DNA of 64,000 bases from contig JANOJL010000067.1 of the NCBI GenBank assembly GCA_031418715.1, positions 124,001 to 188,000 on the forward strand, in the 5' to 3' direction. The stretch's first letter is position 1, and each line of letters begins with the position of its first letter. This stretch comes from JANMDU01 sp031418715. GTDB lineage: Bacteria > Pseudomonadota > Gammaproteobacteria > Burkholderiales > Burkholderiaceae_C. Both the position numbers and the translations under genes were made by a program. Below are positions 7,513-14,511 of the stretch, one piece after another. The notes under the pieces were generated by a model that saw only the letters and a list, made by a program, of their open reading frames with translations, was not told where the DNA came from and ran no database searches.

Positions 7513-8817
7513 ATGACTATGAATTACGCTTCACGCCGCTCCTTCCTTCAATCTTCCGCAGCGCTCTCACTGCTAGGTTTGTCTGCCTGCGCCACCACCG
7601 GCATCCCTGCGAAAGCGAAAGTCGTTGTCATCGGCGGCGGCTATGGCGGCGCGACCGCTGCTAAATATGTGCGTATGCTCTCAGACTACAAAATTGATGT
7701 TGTTCTGATCGAGCCGAATACGGCTTTCGTTTCTTGCCCCATCTCCAACCTCGTCGTTGGCGGCAGCAAGCAAATGGCGGATATCACCTCGCCTTATGAC
7801 GGCCTCAGCAAAAATCATGGCATCACGGTTGTGAGAGATATGGCGTCCAAGGTCGATACCGCCAAGCGCACCGTCACCCTCGCTGGTGGTGCAACGATTG
7901 GCTACGACAAACTCATCGTCTCTCCCGGCATTGATCTAAATTTCGCGGCGATTGAGGGTTTGCAAGCTGCGCAACAAAGCGGCCAGATATTGCAAGCTTG
8001 GAAAGCAGGGGCGGAAACCATGGCCCTGCGCAATCAACTCCAAGCCATGCCCGATGGCGGAACATTTGCCATCGTCATTCCCGAAGCACCTTATCGCTGC
8101 CCACCCGGCCCGTATGAGCGTGCTTGCCAAGCTGCTTGGTATTTGAAGAACAACAAACCCAAGAGCAAGGTGCTGATTTTGGATGCCAACCCAGACGTGA
8201 CTTCCAAAGGCGCTCTCTTCAAAGCCGTGTGGAACAACCAATACAAAGGCATGGTTGAATTTCGTGGCAACCACAAAGCCACCGCTGTGGATGCAAAAAC
8301 CAACACTGTGAAATTCGATGTGCAAGATGACGTGAAAGCCAATGTGCTCAACGTGCTGCCGCCCATGCGTGCGGGCAAGATCGCGCTAGACACCGGCTTG
8401 GCCAATGTGGCGAACAACCGCTGGTGCGGTGTCGATTACGTGACCTTTGAATCCACCGCAGCGAAAGACGTGCATGTCTTGGGCGACAGCATTCAAGTCG
8501 CTCCCGGCATGCCCAAGAGCGGCCATATGGCCAACAGCCATGCCAAAGTGGCCGCTGCGGCCATCGTGGCGCGTCTGTCGGGCTGGGAAGTCAATGCCGC
8601 GCCGATGCTCACCAACACCTGCTACAGCTTTGTGGACGACAAGCGCGTGGTTCACGTGAGCAGCGTGCACCGCATCGGCCAATTTGACGGCCGTACCACC
8701 TTTGTGACCGTGCCTGGCTCTGGCGGTTTGACCGACGCTGCAACCGGTGCGACTGAGCTAGAAGGCGTCTATGCGATGAACTGGGCGCGCAACATTTGGG
8801 CAGATACGCTTGCCTGA
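7513..8817 (+). CDS. fccB: Sulfide dehydrogenase flavoprotein subunit
   Basis: This 434-residue FAD enzyme starts with a twin-arginine signal (SRRSFLQSSAALSLLG). It then has the FAD-binding VVVIGGGYGGATAAKYVR, C75 in VSCPISNL (the place where FAD is covalently bound in FCSD), and the redox cysteines of the family in YRCPPGPYERAC and LTNTCYSF. It oxidises sulfide to sulfur or polysulfide in the periplasm with FccA as partner. It is the second gene of a two-gene unit and is followed by a terminator. Confidence 0.92.
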   Translation: MTMNYASRRSFLQSSAALSLLGLSACATTGIPAKAKVVVIGGGYGGATAAKYVRMLSDYKIDVVLIEPNTAFVSCPISNLVVGGSKQMADITSPYDGLSKNHGITVVRDMASKVDTAKRTVTLAGGATIGYDKLIVSPGIDLNFAAIEGLQAAQQSGQILQAWKAGAETMALRNQLQAMPDGGTFAIVIPEAPYRCPPGPYERACQAAWYLKNNKPKSKVLILDANPDVTSKGALFKAVWNNQYKGMVEFRGNHKATAVDAKTNTVKFDVQDDVKANVLNVLPPMRAGKIALDTGLANVANNRWCGVDYVTFESTAAKDVHVLGDSIQVAPGMPKSGHMANSHAKVAAAAIVARLSGWEVNAAPMLTNTCYSFVDDKRVVHVSSVHRIGQFDGRTTFVTVPGSGGLTDAATGATELEGVYAMNWARNIWADTLA

Positions 8818-8833
8818 TCGGGCTAGCGCTTCT

Positions 8834-8860
8834 AAAAGAGGATCTTGCATCCTCTTTTTT
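8834..8860 (+). terminator. Terminator after fccB
   Basis: AAAAGAGGAT, loop CTTGC, ATCCTCTTTTTT forms a strong stem-loop with a T tail, 16 bases after the fccB stop. It separates fccAB from the regulator and sox genes. Confidence 0.85.
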
Positions 8861-8907
8861 AGGCAGTAAACATCAGTGATTGCGCATTTAATGAATCGAG
8901 GCAGATA

Positions 8908-9279
8908 ATGACAGTAAATGAAATGAGCCTAGCTGATGCGCAAGCCAGTCAAAAAGTATTTGAAACGGCGGCAGAGTTGTTTGCCGTGCTCTCCACGCCG
9001 ATTCGATTGCGTGTGCTCAATGCGTTATGCGATGGCGAGAGAAGCGTGAACCAAATGGTCACTAGCATTGGTTGCTCTCAGCCCAATTTGAGCCAGCATT
9101 TGAATGTGCTCTACAAAAGCGGTATTGTGGCCAAGCGCAAAGAAGGCACGCAAGTGATTTATCGCGTACAGAGTGAGCGAGCGATGGCTATTTGCCGCAG
9201 CGTTTGTACCCAAGTAGCGATTGAGTTGGATGATCCTGAGCAAATCTCCCAAGAAGAGCGGCTCGTGGTTCACGCCTAA
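8908..9279 (+). CDS. ArsR-family regulator of the sox/fcc cluster
   Basis: This 123-residue winged-helix protein shows the ArsR core: FAVLSTPIRLRVLNALCDGE, then SVNQMVTSIGCSQPNLSQHL as the recognition helix and RKEGTQVIYRVQSE as the wing. Cysteines occur at positions 41, 56, 96 and 100. The persulfide sensors SqrR/BigR use one cysteine in the second helix (C41 in SqrR) and one in the last helix, so C41 plus C96 or C100 could form the sulfur switch. The gene starts the sox run, 24 bases before soxC. Sensing of sulfur compounds is inference; a metal sensor is less likely in this context. Confidence 0.8.
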   Translation: MTVNEMSLADAQASQKVFETAAELFAVLSTPIRLRVLNALCDGERSVNQMVTSIGCSQPNLSQHLNVLYKSGIVAKRKEGTQVIYRVQSERAMAICRSVCTQVAIELDDPEQISQEERLVVHA

Positions 9280-9302
9280 GCAACAAAAAAACACAACAAA
9301 AA

Positions 9303-10694
9303 ATGATGAATTTTCCACACCTTCAAAAAGCGCCAGAGAGTTTTCTCTCGCGTGAACAAATTCCTGCAGCCCGCGCTGATTTGAAAGCCGGACGGCGCGG
9401 CTTTATCTCCTCAGCTTTTGCTACCGCTTTGATAGCAGGTGGCGCAACAAATACAACTGCTAGAGCACAAAATTCGACTCAAAATGTAGCCCCATCTAAT
9501 CCTGTATCTGGGCAAGGTGATCCCAATATTTTGGAGCTGCCAGCCCACAGCAAAGCGCTTGGACAAGCGGTGGCAGCGCGAGGCTATGGCACACCCAGCG
9601 CGTATGAAAAAAACCTGCAGCGCCGCGAAAGCCCTGGGCTCACGCGCGTAAGCCAAGCGAGCGTGAGCTTCACGCCGCTGCAGGGGCTGTTTGGCATCAT
9701 CACGCCCAGCGGCCTGCATTTTGAGCGGCATCACCAAGGCTGGTGGGATATTGAGCCGGATAAGCATCGCTTCATGGTCAATGGCTCTGACGACAAAATG
9801 CTCAAAAAACCAATGGTCTTCACCATGGACGATCTGATGCGCCTGCCCAGCGTCAGCCGGATTCATTTCATCGAATGCGGCGCAAACACCGGGATGGAGT
9901 GGGGCAATGTCGCTGTGCCTACGGTGCAATACACGCACGGCATGATTTCTTGCAGTGAATTTACCGGCGTGCCGCTGCGCTTGCTGCTGGAGATGTGCGG
10001 CGCAGATTTCAAACGCGGGAAATTCGTGTTGGCGGAAGGGGCTGACGGTTCAGGCATGACGCGCACGATTCCGATGAGCCTCATCGCGAACGATGAAGTG
10101 CTGGTGGCCTATGGGCAAAACGGCGAAATGCTGCGCCCTGAAAATGGCTACCCGCTGCGCCTCGTGGTGCCCGGAGTGCAAGGCGTGAGCTGGGTGAAAT
10201 ACCTACGCCGCATTGAGCTGGGCGACAAGCCATATGGCGCGAAAGATGAGGTGCTGCACTATGTGGATTTGCTGCCCGATGGCACGCACCGGCAGTATTC
10301 GAGCATTCAAGAAGTCAAATCCGTGATCACTTCGCCAAGCGGTGGGCAGGTGTTGCTCGACAAAGGCGCACATCAAATCACCGGCTTGGCCTGGAGCGGG
10401 CGCGGCAAGATTCGCAAAGTGGATGTGAGCGTGGACGGCGGGCGCAACTGGATGCCTGCTCGGCTGCAAACACCGGTGCTCTCCAAATGCCTCACACGCT
10501 TTGTGTTGCCTTGGAACTGGAAGGGCACGCCCAGTCTGATCATGAGCCGTGCTACAGACGAGACGGGTCACATCCAGCCGACCTACAGCGAGCTTCGCAA
10601 AGCGCGCGGAGCAAGAAGCGTTTATCACAACAACGCGATCCAAACTTGGTTGATCGAAGAAAGCGGCGAGGTGAAGAATGTTCAGCTTTCTTAA
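9303..10694 (+). CDS. soxC: Sulfane dehydrogenase subunit SoxC
   Basis: This 463-residue molybdenum enzyme has a twin-arginine signal (GRRGFISSAFATALIAGG), the sulfite-oxidase fold with the cofactor cysteine in IHFIECGANTGMEW, and the dimerisation domain after about residue 330. With SoxD it oxidises the cysteine-bound sulfane sulfur on SoxY, giving complete thiosulfate oxidation. Its 3' end overlaps soxD by 17 bases, so translation is coupled. The hydrophobic half of the signal peptide (about residues 39-54) is encoded by a copy of the dispersed repeat described separately. Confidence 0.92.
   Translation: MMNFPHLQKAPESFLSREQIPAARADLKAGRRGFISSAFATALIAGGATNTTARAQNSTQNVAPSNPVSGQGDPNILELPAHSKALGQAVAARGYGTPSAYEKNLQRRESPGLTRVSQASVSFTPLQGLFGIITPSGLHFERHHQGWWDIEPDKHRFMVNGSDDKMLKKPMVFTMDDLMRLPSVSRIHFIECGANTGMEWGNVAVPTVQYTHGMISCSEFTGVPLRLLLEMCGADFKRGKFVLAEGADGSGMTRTIPMSLIANDEVLVAYGQNGEMLRPENGYPLRLVVPGVQGVSWVKYLRRIELGDKPYGAKDEVLHYVDLLPDGTHRQYSSIQEVKSVITSPSGGQVLLDKGAHQITGLAWSGRGKIRKVDVSVDGGRNWMPARLQTPVLSKCLTRFVLPWNWKGTPSLIMSRATDETGHIQPTYSELRKARGARSVYHNNAIQTWLIEESGEVKNVQLS
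9418..9463 (-). repeat. Dispersed repeat copy inside soxC signal sequence
   Basis: TGCTACCGCTTTGATAGC, then GCGCAACAAATACAACTGCTA, follows the inverse-orientation landmarks seen in the intergenic copy at 44246 (TGCTACTTATTTAATAGC, then GCACAATAAATACAACGGC). It encodes FATALIAGGATNTTAR of the SoxC export signal. Confidence 0.6.
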
Positions 10695-11856
10695 AGTCTT
10701 GGCGCGCTACCTAGCAATATGCGCCGTAGCAACTTCAGCCACAGCACAAACCAACTTCCAAGGCATCGGAAGAGCCGCCACCCCAGCCGAAGTCAAAGCA
10801 TGGGACATTGACGTTCGCCCCGATTTCAAAGGCCTGCCTGCTGGCAAGGGCTCGGTCATTCAAGGCGAGAAGATTTGGGAGGCTCAGTGCGCGGGCTGCC
10901 ACGGCAGTTTTGGTGAAAGCAATGAGGTGTTCACGCCGATTGCGGGCAACACCACCGCCAAAGACATTGAAACGGGCCGCGTCGCAGCTCTTCTACCCGG
11001 TGCGAACACCCCCCAGCGCACCACGCTGATGAAGCTTTCGAGCCTTTCCAGCCTGTGGGATTATGTGAACCGCGCCATGCCGTGGACAGCGCCCAAATCG
11101 ATGACTGCCGATGAGGTGTATGCAGTGACGGCCTACATGCTCAATTTGGGCAACATCGTACCCAACGATTTCACTCTGAGCGATCAAAACATCCGCGAGG
11201 TGCAAAAGCGCCTGCCTAACCGCAATGGCAAAACGACTGTGCATGCAATGTGGCCGGGCAAAGAGCTGGGCGGCACCGCCAAGCCCGATGTGCAAGGCTC
11301 CGGCTGCATGAAAGATTGCAAGGCTGAGCCGCGAGTGGCCAGCTTCTTGCCGGCGCATGCGCGTGATGCGCATGGTAATTTGGCCGAGCAGTCGCGCGAA
11401 TTCGGCGCCTCGCGCGGAGCGGACACCACGCGCGCTGCAGCAGTATCCAGCGCATCACCCACCCCTGCCGCAGGCCAAGCAAGTGTGGCTGCACAAGCCT
11501 CCGTTTCAAAGCCAAATCAAGCCCTCACAGGCAAAGAATCTCCGCTGAGTGCTACGAATTCAGGAGCGCCGGCTGTTGCTTCTGCAGCTGCACTGAAAGC
11601 TTCTGATGTGATGCCTACGTTGCAAAAATACGCCTGCATTGCCTGCCATGGCATGGACAACAAGCTGGTGGGCCCCAGCTTCAAGGAGATCGTGGCCAAG
11701 CAAGGCAAGCGCCCCGATGCGCAAGCCTATCTCGCTGGGAAAATCAAGAATGGCGGGCAGGGTGTGTATGGGCAAATTCCCATGCCTGCGCAATCGCTCA
11801 GCGAGGCTGAGGCTGCCAAAGTGGCGCAATGGCTGGTGCAGGGCGGGCAGAAGTGA
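10678..11856 (+). CDS. soxD: Diheme cytochrome c SoxD
   Basis: A 392-residue periplasmic cytochrome with a signal peptide and two heme sites: CAGCH at residues 71-75 and CIACH at residues 320-324. The second domain carries a KNGGQGVYGQIPMPAQSLS stretch with the methionine ligand. The two domains are joined by an alanine/serine/proline-rich linker at about residues 245-305. SoxD takes the electrons released by SoxC and passes them to cytochrome c. It overlaps the soxC end, and soxY begins 151 bases later after a possible promoter gap. Confidence 0.9.
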   Translation: MFSFLKVLARYLAICAVATSATAQTNFQGIGRAATPAEVKAWDIDVRPDFKGLPAGKGSVIQGEKIWEAQCAGCHGSFGESNEVFTPIAGNTTAKDIETGRVAALLPGANTPQRTTLMKLSSLSSLWDYVNRAMPWTAPKSMTADEVYAVTAYMLNLGNIVPNDFTLSDQNIREVQKRLPNRNGKTTVHAMWPGKELGGTAKPDVQGSGCMKDCKAEPRVASFLPAHARDAHGNLAEQSREFGASRGADTTRAAAVSSASPTPAAGQASVAAQASVSKPNQALTGKESPLSATNSGAPAVASAAALKASDVMPTLQKYACIACHGMDNKLVGPSFKEIVAKQGKRPDAQAYLAGKIKNGGQGVYGQIPMPAQSLSEAEAAKVAQWLVQGGQK

Positions 11857-12007
11857 AGCCTCAAAATAAGCTTATTGCGAACGAATTGAAACCTACCAGC
11901 TGCCAATGTCCTCTAAATGAATTGGTCATGCGTTGCTGAACTAGGGATGATTCGGATGCAAAGCACGCACAGAGCATCTACAATTTTCTGATCCATAGGA
12001 GTGTTTT

Positions 12008-12472
12008 ATGAAACGTCGTGATTTAAACCAAAAGGGCGCTGCGGTGATCGCCTTGGCTGCTGGCGCAGGCTGGCTGCCCGCTGTGAGCTTTGCGCAAGCT
12101 GCTGGCTGGAACAAAGCCGCCTTTGACACCAAGAGCTTGGCAGATGCTGTCAAAGCGATGGGCGGTACGAGCGCTGCAACGCTGAGCGCCGATGTGCAGC
12201 TCACTGCGCCCGAGATTGCGGAAAACGGCAACGTCGTGCGTATCGGCGTCGCTTCTACCAACCCTGCAGTCACCCAGATTGCTTTGCTGGTTGAGAAAAA
12301 TCCCAATGCAGTGAGCGCCGTGTTTGACGTGATTGCTGGCACCGATGCAAGCTTTGCCACCAACATCAAGATGGGGCAATCGAGCAATGTGATCGCACTG
12401 GCCAAGGTGGGCGATAAATTCCTCTACGCTCAGAAGGAAGTGAAAGTAACGCTCGGCGGCTGCGGCGGCTAA
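12008..12472 (+). CDS. soxY: Sulfur carrier protein SoxY
   Basis: The 154-residue product begins with a twin-arginine-like signal (MKRRDLNQKGAAVIALAAG) and ends in the diagnostic flexible arm VTLGGCGG. C152 carries the growing sulfur substrate through the Sox cycle. A GGAGTG site lies before the ATG. soxZ begins 16 bases after its stop, and the two proteins form the SoxYZ carrier in the periplasm. Confidence 0.95.
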   Translation: MKRRDLNQKGAAVIALAAGAGWLPAVSFAQAAGWNKAAFDTKSLADAVKAMGGTSAATLSADVQLTAPEIAENGNVVRIGVASTNPAVTQIALLVEKNPNAVSAVFDVIAGTDASFATNIKMGQSSNVIALAKVGDKFLYAQKEVKVTLGGCGG

Positions 12473-12488
12473 TTCAAGGAGAATTGAC

Positions 12489-12800
12489 ATGACAGATCCG
12501 ATGAGAATCCGTGCCCAAGTTCAGGGCGACAAAACCACCGTACGCGTGCTCGTGAGCCACGAAATGGAAACCGGCCAACGCCGTGCCCCAGACGGCAAAC
12601 TCGTGCCCGCTTGGTTCATCCAAACCATCAAAGCCGAATACGCTGGCAAACCCGTCTTCAGCGCCCAATGGGGGCCTGCAGTGTCCAAGAACCCCTTCAC
12701 CCAGTTCACCTTCAAAGGCGGCAAAGCGGGCGACAAGGTCAAAGTCACTTGGATTGACAACCAAGGCGCAACGCGGACCGACGAAGCCGCGATTGCTTGA
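12489..12800 (+). CDS. soxZ: Sulfur carrier partner SoxZ
   Basis: This 103-residue beta-sandwich protein fits SoxZ in length and motifs (MRIRAQVQGDKTTVRVLVSH, WFIQTIKAEYAGKPVF, WGPAVSKNPFTQFTFKGGKA). It has no signal peptide, as usual, and is exported with SoxY. A stem-loop with a T run follows before soxA. Confidence 0.94.
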   Translation: MTDPMRIRAQVQGDKTTVRVLVSHEMETGQRRAPDGKLVPAWFIQTIKAEYAGKPVFSAQWGPAVSKNPFTQFTFKGGKAGDKVKVTWIDNQGATRTDEAAIA

Positions 12801-12810
12801 TGGCATACAA

Positions 12811-12835
12811 GGGCAGCCTCGGCTGCTCTTTTTCA
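12811..12835 (+). terminator. Attenuating terminator between soxZ and soxA
   Basis: GGGCAGCC, loop TC, GGCTGCTC and then five T residues lies in the 49-base soxZ-soxA gap. It may partly stop transcription so that SoxYZ carrier is made in excess over SoxA and SoxX. Confidence 0.65.
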
Positions 12836-12849
12836 TAGAGGAGACTATT

Positions 12850-13674
12850 TTGAACAACAAAACACCTTTTGCCCTTTTAATACCTGCGCTCGCTGCTCTG
12901 GTTTTTGTATCGTCTACTGCCCAAGCGCAGCAGAAATCTGCGCAAGATGCGATCAATGAGTACCGCCAATCCTTGCAAGATGGCAATCCTGCTGATTTGA
13001 ATGCGGCGCGAGGCGAAGGCCTGTGGAATGCCAAGCGCGGTGGCAAATCACTCGCGGAGAGTTGCGACATTGGTTTAGGCGTTGGTAAAGTCAAAGGTGC
13101 AGTAGCAGTGTTGCCCAAGTATTTTGACGATGTCAAAAAAGTCATGGATATTGAAAGCCGCCTTGTGCATTGCATGGTTGCTTTCCAAGGCGCAAAACGT
13201 GAAGATTTTTCAGCGCGCACCGCTTTTAGTAGCGAAGGCCAGCGCGCCACGTTGATCGAAGACCTCGTGGCTTTTGTTTATGACGAAACGCGCGGAATGG
13301 ACATCAGAGTACCGCAAGGCCATAAGACAGAAAAAGATGCTTTTGAGCGCGGCAAGCAAGCCTTTTATTTCAAAGGCGGCCCCTACGATTTTTCATGCGC
13401 TAGCTGCCACAGCGAAGATGGCAAACGTATCCGACTGCAAGATTTGCCGAACCTCACCAAGCCAGGCCCTGCGCAAGCGGCATTCAGCCAATGGCCAGCG
13501 TATCGCGTGAGCCAAGGCGCAGTGCGTACGATGCAATGGCGCATGTACGACTGCTTTCGCCAGCAGCGCTTTCCCGAGATGCAATATCTCTCGCAAACCT
13601 CGGTCGATCTCATCACCTTCATGGGTGTGAATGCCAATGGCGGCAAGATGGCCGCGCCTGCTATCAAGCGTTGA
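12850..13674 (+). CDS. soxA: L-cysteine S-thiosulfotransferase subunit SoxA
   Basis: The start is a TTG with GAGGAGAC 6-8 bases before it, giving a 274-residue protein with a clean signal peptide (FALLIPALAALVFVSSTAQAQ). It has one heme site, CASCH at residues 183-187, and the active-site cysteine ligand C235 in MYDCFRQQRFPE. The N-terminal domain has cysteines in ESCDIG and VHCMVAF but no second CxxCH, so this is the monoheme SoxA type. With SoxX it links thiosulfate to the SoxY cysteine. Confidence 0.92.
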   Translation: MNNKTPFALLIPALAALVFVSSTAQAQQKSAQDAINEYRQSLQDGNPADLNAARGEGLWNAKRGGKSLAESCDIGLGVGKVKGAVAVLPKYFDDVKKVMDIESRLVHCMVAFQGAKREDFSARTAFSSEGQRATLIEDLVAFVYDETRGMDIRVPQGHKTEKDAFERGKQAFYFKGGPYDFSCASCHSEDGKRIRLQDLPNLTKPGPAQAAFSQWPAYRVSQGAVRTMQWRMYDCFRQQRFPEMQYLSQTSVDLITFMGVNANGGKMAAPAIKR

Positions 13675-13685
13675 AAGCGATATTT

Positions 13686-13750
13686 ATATGAAAAACAAGT
13701 CACTAGCCGTTATATATCCTGCGTGGAATGCTATGATTTTAGTAGCATCT
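13686..13750 (+). repeat. Dispersed repeat copy forming the soxX signal peptide
   Basis: AAAAACAAGTCACTAGCCGT, TTATA, TGC, TGCTATGATTTTAGTAGC follow the family landmarks in forward orientation. The copy begins two bases before the soxX ATG and encodes its first 21 residues. Confidence 0.7.
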
Positions 13751-14350
13751 ACTTTGCTGCTCACCAGTTGCACCAGCCTGCCGAGCGCTGAAGAATCATT
13801 GGTCGCCATTAAAAGCAGTTTCAACGAGCGCGGCATCGCCAAGTTAGATCGCTTGGATCAAACCGAAATTCAACGCATTTGCACCGAAGCCAATATGGCT
13901 GGCAAAGAAGTCGACAAAAAACTTGCTGAGAAATTGCAAACCGCGCAGTACGAAAAAATCCCCTACCCCACAGACGGCAAATTCGTCGGCGATTGGCGCG
14001 AAGGCGAGCGCATCGCGCAAAACGGCCGAGGCATGCAATTTACCGATGCTGTTGGCGTGGCCAACGGTGCCAACTGCTACGCCTGCCACCAAATCAGCCC
14101 CGCAGAGATCAGCTACGGCAACCAAGGCCCATCGCTTTTGAAATACGGCGCGATCCGTCAGGTGAAAAACCCAGACAGTAAAGAATCAGAAGCGATCGTG
14201 AAATACACCTGGGCGCGCATCTGGAACACGCATTCCGTGAACCTGTGCAGCAACATGCCCCGCTTCGGCGATGCAGGCATCTTGACGACCGAGCAGATCA
14301 AGCACGTGATGGCACTGCTGCTCTCGCCGGATTCGCCGGTGAATAAGTAG
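13688..14350 (+). CDS. soxX: Cytochrome c SoxX
   Basis: This 220-residue monoheme cytochrome has CYACH at residues 130-134 and the methionine ligand M190 in NMPRFG, as in SoxX. The N-terminus (MKNKSLAVIYPAWNAMILVA) is a signal peptide, or lipoprotein signal, ending LLTSC. It partners SoxA in the thiosulfate-binding step. Its first 21 codons are a dispersed repeat copy, and the ribosome site (GAAAGCGA) is weak, so the start region may have been rebuilt by that insertion. An inverted repeat follows before soxB. Confidence 0.88.
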   Translation: MKNKSLAVIYPAWNAMILVASTLLLTSCTSLPSAEESLVAIKSSFNERGIAKLDRLDQTEIQRICTEANMAGKEVDKKLAEKLQTAQYEKIPYPTDGKFVGDWREGERIAQNGRGMQFTDAVGVANGANCYACHQISPAEISYGNQGPSLLKYGAIRQVKNPDSKESEAIVKYTWARIWNTHSVNLCSNMPRFGDAGILTTEQIKHVMALLLSPDSPVNK

Positions 14351-14364
14351 TTTTTTGAAGGCTC

Positions 14365-14489
14365 TAGGTAACGCGAAAAAGAAAATGTAGCTTTGCTCCT
14401 CTGATGAAGGCTACAGTCAGTAAGCCGTGATTTCGATTCAGTATCTTTTAGCGGTTTTTGCGTACTTTTAGTGTTTTTCGCGTTACCTA
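14365..14489. repeat. Long inverted repeat between soxX and soxB
   Basis: Arms TAGGTAACGCGAAAAA (14365-14380) and TTTTTCGCGTTACCTA (14474-14489) are perfect complements over 16 bases with a 93-base loop. The purine-rich left arm and pyrimidine-rich right arm resemble those at 38697, 54087 and 57304. Confidence 0.75.
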
Positions 14490-14511
14490 CTTTTGTCGCA
14501 TCCAAGGCTCT

